A model generated the notes under the pieces. It had not been told where the DNA came from and ran no database searches. It saw nothing but the letters and a program-made list of their open reading frames with translations. Made by a program: the position numbers and the translations under genes. DNA of 16,651 bases from Bacillus sp. ISL-7 (GTDB lineage Bacteria > Bacillota > Bacilli > Bacillales_B > DSM-18226), in NCBI RefSeq assembly GCF_018613065.1, contig NZ_JAGGQW010000086.1, positions 1-16,651 on the forward strand, given 5' to 3'. Below, one piece after another: positions 1 to 6,257 of the stretch (positions within the stretch are counted from its first letter, which is position 1; each line of letters opens with the position of its first letter).

Positions 1-732
1 CCTGCCAGCTAAAACGACCCCACCTAAACCTGCTAATAATCCACTGATGGAATACACATTAATTAATGACTTCTCAACCTTAATCCCTGTTAATCGTGCT
101 GCTTCTTCATTTCCACCAATGGCATAAATATGGCGGCCAAACATGGTATACTTTAAAACATAAAACATAACGATATAAACAAAAACCATGATATAGATAG
201 GAGTTGGTATTCCGAAAATAGCTCCGCCGCCAATGAATTTGAACGTTTCATTTTGTAAAACAATCGGATAACCACCACTAATGACATAAGCAAGACCTCG
301 AACATAGGTGAAACTACCTAATGTAACAATAAATGCTGGTAATTTTGTTTTAGCAGTGAAAAATCCATTTATTAGTCCTACTGCATACCCTACAGCCACA
401 CCTGATATCATGGCAATAACGGGGTTAACTCCTGCTGAAGAGACCATAACTGAAATAACGCCGGATAAAGCAACTGTTGACCCGACCGACAAATCAATTC
501 CACCAGTTAATATCACAATTGTCATTCCAGCAGCTAGCACAGCAATGATGGAAACCTGCTTTAATACATTTAACATATTGGCCGTTTCTAAGAAATTAGG
601 CGCGGTAAAAGAAAGGACAGCACATAATAAGATTAAAATCATGATCATACCCAATCGATTCCATAATCCGTGAAGGACCTTCCCAACATGTAGGCTTTCT
701 CTTTGTGATATTGTTTGAGTATTTCCCCTCAT
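1..732 (-). CDS. Ribose-type ABC transporter permease (RbsC family), 3' end outside window
   Basis: This is the membrane subunit of a sugar ABC importer. The reading frame begins at ATG 732 and stays open to base 1, giving 244 residues; family members have about 320, so roughly the last quarter is missing. Seen: a charged N-terminal tail (MRGNTQTISQRESLHVGK), then several hydrophobic segments, with the family-typical stretches GGIDLSVGSTVAL and, near the cut, GNEEAARLTGIKV (the permease loop that contacts the ATPase). The start lies 5 nt after the ATPase stop codon, and the AGGGGGGAG ribosome binding site sits inside the last codons of the ATPase gene, which indicates translational coupling and a single operon. 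The transported sugar cannot be read from this subunit. Confidence 0.93.
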   Translation of the reverse strand, partial: MRGNTQTISQRESLHVGKVLHGLWNRLGMIMILILLCAVLSFTAPNFLETANMLNVLKQVSIIAVLAAGMTIVILTGGIDLSVGSTVALSGVISVMVSSAGVNPVIAMISGVAVGYAVGLINGFFTAKTKLPAFIVTLGSFTYVRGLAYVISGGYPIVLQNETFKFIGGGAIFGIPTPIYIMVFVYIVMFYVLKYTMFGRHIYAIGGNEEAARLTGIKVEKSLINVYSISGLLAGLGGVVLAGR

Positions 733-737
733 TTTCT

Positions 738-2297
738 TTACTCCCCCCTAGTAGCTAAGTACATAATTTTTTCCTGTGTGGCTTCTTCTCTCGAAAGTTC
801 TCCTGTTAACCTTCCTTCGCACATGACGAGGATTCGATCACTAACACCTAACACTTCCGGAAGCTCAGATGAAATCATTAAAACTGCCAAGCCATTTTCG
901 GCAAGCTTCGAAACAATTTTATGTATTTCAGTCTTTGCCCCAATATCCACACCTCTCGTGGGTTCATCAAGCAGTAATACTTTAGGTCCGATGGACAGCC
1001 ATCTAGCGATCACAACTTTTTGTTGATTACCACCACTTAAGTTCGATACCTGCTGTTCCGGTGAGGCAATTTTTATGTTTAGTTCTTTTATATAACGATC
1101 AGCGGTAGCATTCACTTCCTTCCAACTAACAATTCCAGCCTTCGTATGCTTTTTCAACTCTGCCATTAAAATATTCTCTTTAACAGACATAGATAAAAAT
1201 AATCCTTGCTCTTTCCTGCTTTCAGGTACATGAGCAATTCCATTAGCCATTGCATCTATAGGGGATTGTATTTTAACAGATTTTCCGTCTACAAATATTT
1301 CGCCACTTACTAACTCAGATGCACCAAATAGAGCCCTAACTAACTCTGTTCTCCCCGCACCTACAAGCCCTGCTAAACCAATAATTTCACCTGGGTAGAT
1401 TTTTAACGAAACGTTTTTAACAATGGTGTTATCAGAAACATTTTTCAGTTCTAGAACAGGGGAACTGCTTTTTGAAAGTTTTTTAGGATCAAAAGACTTA
1501 TCTCGATTAAACAAATCTTTTAAATCACGACCTACCATAAGCTTCACAAGGTGATCGGGGTTTGTCTCTTCAATGGGGCCACTTGCAATCCACTCACCGT
1601 CACGTAAGACAGTAAATCTATTAGCAATCGTAAAGATTTCTTCCATTCTATGAGAAATATAAACGATGGCAACACCCTGTTTTTTTAAATCCTCAATAAT
1701 ATCAAATAGTTTCATAATTTCTTTATCTGTTAAAGAGGCTGTTGGTTCATCCATGATAAGAACCTCTGCCTTAAAGGATAATGCTCGGGCGATCTCCACC
1801 ATTTGTTGTTGAGCCACGCTTAGGGTTGAAACTAATTGGCGGGGGTCAAGATTAGAACCCATTGAATCCAACACCTTTTGTGCACTTTTATGCACCTCTC
1901 CCCACTTAACCATCCCTAACCGATTTCTCGGAAAGGTTGAACCCATTAAGATATTTTCACTAATCGTCAAATTGGGAGAAAGGCTTAACTCCTGATGAAT
2001 AACATTTATACCTTTGTTCCTTGCATCAACAGGATCCTTCCACAAAGTTGGCTGACCTTTAAAATAGATCTTTCCACCATTATTATCAGGTGTATAGATC
2101 CCTGCTAAAATTTTCATAAAAGTTGACTTTCCGGCTCCATTCTCACCCATTAAGGCATGTACTTCACCTGGATAAAGTTCAATTTTCACATTGTTTAATA
2201 CGGTTACACCTGAGAACGTTTTACCAATTCCCTCCATATTTAACACTGGATTTTTATGACCATGCTGAACCTTCAATAACCTTTCTGTAACAGCCAT
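738..2297 (-). CDS. Sugar ABC transporter ATP-binding protein, double NBD (RbsA family)
   Basis: Energises the sugar importer; cytoplasmic and attached to the permease. The 519 residues are the usual length for RbsA/MglA proteins. Domain 1 has a full Walker A, GENGAGKST at residues 51-59, a signature region with LSVAQQQ, and Walker B LIMDEP. Domain 2 (from about residue 280) has the degenerate Walker A GLVGAGRTEL, the signature LSGGNQQK and Walker B LLLDEP. This asymmetry, with one catalytic and one degenerate site, is normal for this subfamily. The ATG is preceded by AAAGGGGTGAG at a suitable distance. It lies downstream of the lipoprotein gene behind a hairpin and just upstream of the permease. 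The substrate cannot be inferred from the ATPase. Confidence 0.95.
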   Translation of the reverse strand: MAVTERLLKVQHGHKNPVLNMEGIGKTFSGVTVLNNVKIELYPGEVHALMGENGAGKSTFMKILAGIYTPDNNGGKIYFKGQPTLWKDPVDARNKGINVIHQELSLSPNLTISENILMGSTFPRNRLGMVKWGEVHKSAQKVLDSMGSNLDPRQLVSTLSVAQQQMVEIARALSFKAEVLIMDEPTASLTDKEIMKLFDIIEDLKKQGVAIVYISHRMEEIFTIANRFTVLRDGEWIASGPIEETNPDHLVKLMVGRDLKDLFNRDKSFDPKKLSKSSSPVLELKNVSDNTIVKNVSLKIYPGEIIGLAGLVGAGRTELVRALFGASELVSGEIFVDGKSVKIQSPIDAMANGIAHVPESRKEQGLFLSMSVKENILMAELKKHTKAGIVSWKEVNATADRYIKELNIKIASPEQQVSNLSGGNQQKVVIARWLSIGPKVLLLDEPTRGVDIGAKTEIHKIVSKLAENGLAVLMISSELPEVLGVSDRILVMCEGRLTGELSREEATQEKIMYLATRGE

Positions 2298-2319
2298 ACT
2301 TTTATCTCACCCCTTTTTT

Positions 2320-2366
2320 AATTTTATAAAAAGGCTGAATAAGGGGTCTTTCCTTATCAGCCCTTT
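2320..2366 (-). terminator. Intra-operon hairpin (partial terminator) between lipoprotein and ATPase genes
   Basis: On the minus strand GGCTGATAAGG pairs with CCTTATTCAGCC (11 pairs, one bulged base, short loop) and is followed by TTTTTAT. It begins about 20 nt after the lipoprotein stop. It fits a leaky intrinsic terminator or an mRNA-stabilising 3' hairpin, a common way to make more binding protein than ATPase or permease. The functional effect is inferred. Confidence 0.7.
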
Positions 2367-2380
2367 TGATTAGAGGAGGC

Positions 2381-3361
2381 TTACCACCCTTGGTAAGAAT
2401 CTAATTTATCTTGAGTAACAAGTTTAACCGGAACTTTAATAAGATCTTCTACATCTTCACCATTTTTCACTTTCATTCCAATTTCAACAGCCTTTTTCAC
2501 CATATCGCTTGGTGATTGCGCGGAAGTTGCCCTAATAGTACTTCCCTTTTTTGCCATCGCTTCTGTCACTTCAGGAGCACCATCTACACCCACAATGAAA
2601 AATTCATCTTTACGATCAGCTTGCTCTTGAGCAATTTCAACACCGATTGCTTCAGGGTCATTGATCGCAAATACGGCGTCAATAGAGCCTGATGGATTCG
2701 CTTGTAAAATACTTTCCATAACGGTTAATGCCTTTTCACGATTTCCTTCGCCGTTTTGCTTCGCTACTATTTTAATTTTAGAATCTTTAATAGCATCCTC
2801 AAACCCTTTAATACGGTCTGTTACTGCTGAAACAGGAGGTCCATCAATAATAGCAATGTTTCCTTTTCCACCTAATTGTTCAATGACATATTCTCCAGCT
2901 AGTTTACCAGCTTGATAGTTATCCGATGTAACAGTAGCATCGACACCACCATCAGCATTCGTATCTACAGCGATTACAGGAATACCAGCGTCTTTTGCCT
3001 CTTGAACAGCTGCTGCAATTCCTTTTGTATCAACAGCATTTAATAAAATTACATCTACTTTTTTTGTAATGAAGTTTTCAATTTGAGATGTTTGCTTTGC
3101 GAGATCATATTCAGCACTTTCAACAAAAACCTCTGCACCTAATTCTTTCCCTGCTTCTTCAACCCCTTTTGACATGGCAACAAAGAAAGGATTGGCCAAA
3201 GTACCCACAGTTAATCCAATTGTTAACTTTTTGTCACCTTTTTGCTCTTTGTTATCTTTCGTAGATTCACTTGATGATTCACTAGCACTAGTACACGCAG
3301 TCATCACAGCCATTACAAATATTAAAGCTAGTATTAATAGCATTTTTACATTTTTTCTCAT
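2381..3361 (-). CDS. Ribose-like ABC transporter substrate-binding lipoprotein (RbsB family)
   Basis: Extracellular sugar receptor tethered to the membrane, 326 residues. It has a lipoprotein signal peptide (MRKNVKMLLILALIF..., lipobox MTAC with lipidated Cys23), a Ser/Lys-rich linker to about residue 45, then a periplasmic-binding-protein type 1 fold. Aligned by eye to E. coli RbsB, several ribose contacts are kept: Asn57, Phe59, Phe60, Asn108, Asp133, Arg183, Asn234, Asp260, Gln282. Three are changed: Arg90 equivalent is Thr134, Phe164 equivalent is Gly206, Phe214 equivalent is Val259. The ATG has GGGGGAT as ribosome binding site. It is the first gene of the ABC operon, behind a long leader with two cre sites. 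Ligand: a pentose or related sugar is likely, ribose itself doubtful. No kinase, pyranase or LacI regulator gene is visible in the window. Confidence 0.9.
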   Translation of the reverse strand: MRKNVKMLLILALIFVMAVMTACTSASESSSESTKDNKEQKGDKKLTIGLTVGTLANPFFVAMSKGVEEAGKELGAEVFVESAEYDLAKQTSQIENFITKKVDVILLNAVDTKGIAAAVQEAKDAGIPVIAVDTNADGGVDATVTSDNYQAGKLAGEYVIEQLGGKGNIAIIDGPPVSAVTDRIKGFEDAIKDSKIKIVAKQNGEGNREKALTVMESILQANPSGSIDAVFAINDPEAIGVEIAQEQADRKDEFFIVGVDGAPEVTEAMAKKGSTIRATSAQSPSDMVKKAVEIGMKVKNGEDVEDLIKVPVKLVTQDKLDSYQGW

Positions 3362-3413
3362 TATGATCCCCCTAGTTTTTATAAACTTAAAGATTACTTA
3401 AAGAAGTTAAATT

Positions 3414-3427
3414 TGTTATCGCTTTCA
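3414..3427 (-). promoter_or_regulatory. CcpA binding site (cre 1) in lipoprotein leader
   Basis: TGAAAGCGATAACA on the minus strand matches the Bacillus cre consensus TGWAANCGNTNWCA at every position. It lies 53 nt upstream of the lipoprotein ATG and about 200 nt downstream of the predicted transcription start, so repression would act as a roadblock. Confidence 0.8.
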
Positions 3428-3437
3428 GTTTTAATTA

Positions 3438-3450
3438 CATCACCTCCTTA
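3438..3450 (-). promoter_or_regulatory. Orphan Shine-Dalgarno sequence in the leader
   Basis: TAAGGAGGTGATG is complementary to the 3' end of 16S rRNA over about 11 nt, yet no normal gene follows: the GTG-ATG inside it runs straight into TAA. An ATT codon 7 nt after GGAGG would open a 13-codon frame. It lies about 80 nt upstream of the lipoprotein start. It may act as a ribosome-binding mRNA stabiliser (as reported for the cry3A STAB-SD) or drive a leader peptide. Confidence 0.6.
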
Positions 3451-3519
3451 AAAACATTTTTAGGTTGTACAAATAGATTTATAAATCCTTTCTACTAGAT
3501 TATTAGGTATAAACTCCTC

Positions 3520-3533
3520 TGTTACCGTTTTCA
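3520..3533 (-). promoter_or_regulatory. CcpA binding site (cre 2) in lipoprotein leader
   Basis: TGAAAACGGTAACA matches TGWAANCGNTNWCA at every position. Its centre is 106 bp from cre 1, about ten helical turns, so both face the same side of DNA. Predicted to be about 95-110 nt downstream of the transcription start. Confidence 0.8.
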
Positions 3534-3550
3534 TCTCTTTGGAAAATAAA

Positions 3551-3623
3551 ATCATTTCAATGATTATTTTTGGAGTTTTATTTGAACGTTATTGATCATT
3601 TATGATTGTTTTTGAATGTTTTA
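3551..3623 (-). repeat. Two tandem ~30 bp repeats with palindromic cores, likely operators
   Basis: Bases 3551-3580 and 3595-3623 are imperfect copies of each other (shared pieces ATCATTT, ATGATT, TTTTTG, GTTTTA). Each starts with a perfect small palindrome: ATCATTTCAATGAT and ATCATTTATGAT. Within the block the decamer TTTGAAYGTT occurs at 3581-3590 and 3611-3620, exactly 30 bp apart. They lie just downstream of the -10 box, a classic position for a repressor. The regulator is unknown. Confidence 0.5.
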
Positions 3624-3634
3624 AGTTAATTCAG

Positions 3635-3663
3635 ATTATATTATGGCTGTTTTTAATTGTCAA
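3635..3663 (-). promoter_or_regulatory. Sigma-A promoter of the ABC importer operon
   Basis: On the minus strand TTGACA (3663-3658), a 17 nt spacer, and TATAAT (3640-3635) give a perfect consensus. Transcription should start near 3628, leaving a leader of about 265 nt. Such a strong promoter usually needs tight repression, consistent with the cre sites and repeats downstream. Confidence 0.85.
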
Positions 3664-3846
3664 CAATCCCATATTTAGACAAAAATATATTAATATAGCT
3701 AAATATGAACTATTCAAATAGAAGTTCTCACAGATCGTAGCATATATTTCAATGATGTTTGACAAACTTATCTATAAAGAAAGGAACCTACTTTTTATGC
3801 TTTTTATTATATTGGTAAAATGCAACAAAAATAAAAAATAGATTCA

Positions 3847-3978
3847 GTGCCTGTCACACCCCAGAAAGTTTTATCGTTTTTGTCGGAGGATATGACAGAC
3901 AACAATAAACCAAAAACACCCTCTCCAACCAGAAAGGGTGTTTGGTTTATTTCTTTTGGATTCGCAACGCACAGGCAC
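3847..3978. repeat. Small inverted-repeat element (MITE-like) in intergenic region
   Basis: The ends are GTGCCTGT (3847-3854) and ACAGGCAC (3971-3978), perfect inverted copies enclosing 132 bp without coding capacity but with a strong internal hairpin. The right flank CACCGTTCTCAT resembles the GGTTCTT/AGAACC repeats found at the other end of the window. Similar GTGCCTGTCAC palindromes are, from memory, common dispersed repeats in Bacillus genomes. Confidence 0.4.
3904..3952. terminator. Bidirectional hairpin inside the intergenic repeat
   Basis: AATAAACCAAAAACACCCT pairs with AGGGTGTTTGGTTTATT (2-nt bulge) around a short loop. T-rich sequence follows on both strands. It can act as an intrinsic terminator in either direction and may back up the terminator at 3985-4026. 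Confidence 0.6.
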
Positions 3979-3984
3979 CGTTCT

Positions 3985-4026
3985 CATAAAAAAACCTGTG
4001 CAGATTAAATCTACACAGGTTTTTGA
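3985..4026 (-). terminator. Terminator of the pdp-nupC-AmiS/UreI operon
   Basis: On the minus strand AACCTGTGTAGAT pairs with ATCTGCACAGGTT (one G-U pair) with a very short loop and is followed by seven T residues. It begins about 20 nt after the stop codon of the AmiS/UreI gene. The A-run on the other side makes it potentially bidirectional. Confidence 0.85.
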
Positions 4027-4040
4027 AGCATATCTTTTAA

Positions 4041-4670
4041 TCATATCACTTGAATTTCTTGTCCACTATTCTCTTTTTTAAATGAAAATTTCATTTTGAA
4101 AAGACTTACAACAAAATAGACAATCGCTAGAATTAAAACGAGGGTCCAGATTTGAGAGACAAATCGTGTATTCCAGACACCTAAGAAATACAGCAAAGCT
4201 GGAATGGTCAGCGTTACCCATGACTGTACGAAAGCAACAATCCCAATGTAGGTATCTATTTTCTTTTTAAGCGCATTTGATAGAAAGAACAAAAACCATA
4301 ATAGTGCCCACATACCCCATGTTAATGCATTGACAACATCGTGAAAGTGAATAATCGATGTTAACGTATAGACGACTGCAATAATAGCGACCCATAAACT
4401 AAACCAACCGAGACCGCTGCCATCAAGCCCTTTCAATACGGTTACCCCAACATATAAATAGGTTAAGCCAAATAGAAAAATAGATGCAACATTATAAAGT
4501 TCCCAATTATTTTGACCCGATGCAAACATTAAGTAAGATGGGATTATAATTTGAATAATTCCAATGAATATATTAAAAACACCCACACTTTTTGCTTCTG
4601 CCTTCCCCAATAGCATAAGACTGTTTAAAAATAATACTGCACCTGAGAGAAATAAACCAACAAAACTCAT
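4041..4670 (-). CDS. AmiS/UreI family membrane channel
   Basis: Predicted small polytopic inner-membrane protein of 209 residues; family members conduct urea or short amides (H. pylori UreI, Pseudomonas/Mycobacterium AmiS). Seen: the N-terminal family pattern VGLFLSGAVLFLNSLMLLGK, six or seven hydrophobic segments, the pattern WGMWALLWFLFFL, and a basic C-terminus. No urease or amidase gene is nearby; instead it follows nupC in a nucleoside operon, so the physiological solute is open. ATG 4670 is chosen because it begins the family pattern. The purine-rich ribosome binding site (AGGAGGGGGAGG) is 30 nt upstream, separated from ATG by a perfect hairpin. It ends before a strong terminator. Confidence 0.8.
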   Translation of the reverse strand: MSFVGLFLSGAVLFLNSLMLLGKAEAKSVGVFNIFIGIIQIIIPSYLMFASGQNNWELYNVASIFLFGLTYLYVGVTVLKGLDGSGLGWFSLWVAIIAVVYTLTSIIHFHDVVNALTWGMWALLWFLFFLSNALKKKIDTYIGIVAFVQSWVTLTIPALLYFLGVWNTRFVSQIWTLVLILAIVYFVVSLFKMKFSFKKENSGQEIQVI

Positions 4671-4671
4671 A

Positions 4672-4715
4672 TTAATAGTTGTGAAAAACTATTTTCACAA
4701 CCTCCCCCTCCTTTT
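4672..4715 (-). promoter_or_regulatory. Unusual initiation region: SD, hairpin, start codon (AmiS/UreI gene)
   Basis: The minus strand carries AGGAGGGGGAGG, then at 4700-4679 TTGTGAAAA-TAGT-TTTTCACAA (perfect 9 bp stem), then 8 nt and ATG 4670. If the hairpin forms, the SD-to-ATG distance becomes an optimal 8 nt. Alternatively GTG 4698, 8 nt after AGGAGG, opens an 8-codon minicistron whose TAA lies one base before the ATG, allowing reinitiation. Confidence 0.6.
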
Positions 4716-4717
4716 AG

Positions 4718-4755
4718 AAAGCAATCCCCTCTCAACTAAGAAAAGAAATTGCTTT
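4718..4755 (-). other. Intercistronic hairpin between nupC and AmiS/UreI gene
   Basis: AAAGCAAT (minus strand) pairs with ATTGCTTT, and the inner TTCTTTTC can pair with GAGAGGGG through G-U pairs, giving a stem of up to 16 bp with loop TTAGTT. There is no T-run, so it is more likely an mRNA processing or stability element than a terminator. Confidence 0.4.
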
Positions 4756-4793
4756 TTCAACATCATTTATTGTCTTTACGAAAACAACCTCAT

Positions 4794-5975
4794 TTATAAC
4801 ACGATACTTACGATCACGGATGATAAAACACTAACTAATGTTGCTCCAAATAAAAGTTTTAGACCAAATCGTGCGACAGTGTTTCCCTTTTTTTCATTTA
4901 AGCTTTTTACGGCTCCTGCTACAATTCCTATCGAGGAGAAGTTTGCAAAAGAGACAAGGAAGACAGAAATAATTCCTAATGTACGCGGGCTAAAGCTCTC
5001 CTGTATTTTTGCTAAATCCATCATCGCTACAAACTCATTTGTGACAAGCTTCGTTGCCATAATTCCCCCAGCTTGGACAGCTTCTGAAAATGGAACTCCC
5101 ATGATAAAGGCAAATGGTGAAAAAATATATCCTAAAATTTCCTGAAATGAAATTCCGAAAACCATATCAAAAACACTATTGATACCAGCCATTAAAGCAA
5201 CAAATCCAATCAACATAGCACCGACAATGACGGCTACTTTAAATCCATCCATAATATATTCGCCTAACATTTCAAAGAAGCTTTGCTTTTCCACATCTTG
5301 AATGTTGAGAATATCTTCGTCTTCTGGCACAGTATATGGATTAATAATCGATGAAATAATAAATCCACCAAATAGGTTTATCACAAGTGCTGTCACAACA
5401 TATCTTGGTTCAATCATTGTCATATACGCACCGACAATGGACATTGAAACTGTTGACATCGCGGAAGCACATAATGTATATAAGCGATGGGCAGGCAGCA
5501 GGCCGAGCTGCTTTTTAACCGTAATAAATACCTCTGATTGACCAACGATCGCGGAAGCTACGGCATTGTATGACTCTAATTTACCCATACCATTTACTTT
5601 ACTTAACAATAAGCCTATTGCTTTCATAATGATAGGGAGTATTTTAAAATGCTGGAAGATCCCAATTAATACTGAAATGAACACGATTGGAAGTAATACA
5701 TTAAGGAAGAACGACATTTCACCTTTATTCGCAAGCCCGCCAAACACAAAGGAAATACCGCTGGCTGCGTATTCTAATAATTTACTAAAAACGTCAGCAA
5801 ATCCTTTAACTAAGACTAAACCAAATTTTGTATTTAATAATAATGCCGCTAATATTACTTGAATGATGACCATTAGGATAATCGGTTTGATTTTAATATT
5901 TTTCTTATTATTACTTGCAACAAAAGCAAGTCCAAAAACAACAAGTAATCCAATGATGGCTATGATGTATTTCAT
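4794..5975 (-). CDS. nupC: Concentrative nucleoside transporter NupC
   Basis: Proton- or sodium-coupled nucleoside uptake across the cell membrane (CNT family). From ATG 5975 the protein has 393 residues, which is as I recall the length of B. subtilis NupC. Seen: a three-helix N-terminus, GQSEVF at about residues 145-150, TNEFVAM at about 312-318 (the CNT signature NEFVA) and [10 protein letters not shown] near the C-terminus; these contain the nucleoside- and cation-binding residues of the family. GTG 5987 is in frame but lies inside the ribosome binding site GTGGAGG, so ATG 5975 is preferred. It belongs to the pdp operon and feeds nucleosides to Pdp. About 270 bp with a decayed cdd separates it from pdp. 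Confidence 0.92.
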   Translation of the reverse strand: MKYIIAIIGLLVVFGLAFVASNNKKNIKIKPIILMVIIQVILAALLLNTKFGLVLVKGFADVFSKLLEYAASGISFVFGGLANKGEMSFFLNVLLPIVFISVLIGIFQHFKILPIIMKAIGLLLSKVNGMGKLESYNAVASAIVGQSEVFITVKKQLGLLPAHRLYTLCASAMSTVSMSIVGAYMTMIEPRYVVTALVINLFGGFIISSIINPYTVPEDEDILNIQDVEKQSFFEMLGEYIMDGFKVAVIVGAMLIGFVALMAGINSVFDMVFGISFQEILGYIFSPFAFIMGVPFSEAVQAGGIMATKLVTNEFVAMMDLAKIQESFSPRTLGIISVFLVSFANFSSIGIVAGAVKSLNEKKGNTVARFGLKLLFGATLVSVLSSVIVSIVL

Positions 5976-6052
5976 GATTTCCTCCACAATGATGTATTTT
6001 ATTCTAAGATGTAAATGATTCCGAACCTGACTACAGGGCTATCCCAAACAGA

Positions 6053-6193
6053 TTACTTCTTTAAATCCTTTGAAGAAAAAGATACCTGGTTATTCTTTGT
6101 TAATATAGCTGCAATGACATGAAAGCTTGAATATGGCGAATAGGCCTGTTTCCGAGCCTAGATCGCTTGATCAATTAATTTATTATTCTCCAT
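6053..6193 (-). pseudogene. cdd: Remnant of cytidine deaminase (cdd)
   Basis: A single frame of 47 codons reads MENNKLIDQAI-stop-ARKQAYSPYSSFHVIAAILT, then KNNQVSFSSKDLKK-stop. The first part matches the Cdd N-terminus (LI..A..AR..AYSPYS.F.VGAALLTK) and the end matches the usual Cdd C-terminus (FSS.DL). The catalytic centre (HAE and PCxxC zinc ligands) is missing, an in-frame deletion of some 85-90 codons, and codon 12 is TAG. No good ribosome binding site precedes ATG 6193. It lies between pdp and nupC, where a pyrimidine salvage operon would plausibly hold cdd. Not expected to be functional. Confidence 0.75.
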
Positions 6194-6212
6194 TCATGAT
6201 TTTTCTATAAGA

Positions 6213-6256
6213 AAACAAAAAGCCTGAGACTGACCAACAAGCCACCCTCGTCAGGG
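6213..6256 (-). terminator. Weak terminator-like sequence after pdp
   Basis: Directly after the pdp stop the minus strand has CTGAC ... GTCAG (5 bp stem, large loop), overlapped by CCTGA ... TCAGG, then GCTTTTTGTTTTC. The stem is weak, so at most partial termination before nupC is expected. Confidence 0.35.
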
Positions 6257-6257
6257 A

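Noticed and set aside
3459..3560. Minus frame MILFSKEMKTVTEEFIPNN... in the importer leader as an upstream ORF.
   Set aside because: No ribosome binding site before either ATG, and the sequence is constrained by a cre site.
4732..4800. Minus frame overlapping the nupC end reading [20 protein letters not shown].
   Set aside because: No start or ribosome binding site; it shifts out of the nupC frame and no family could be named.
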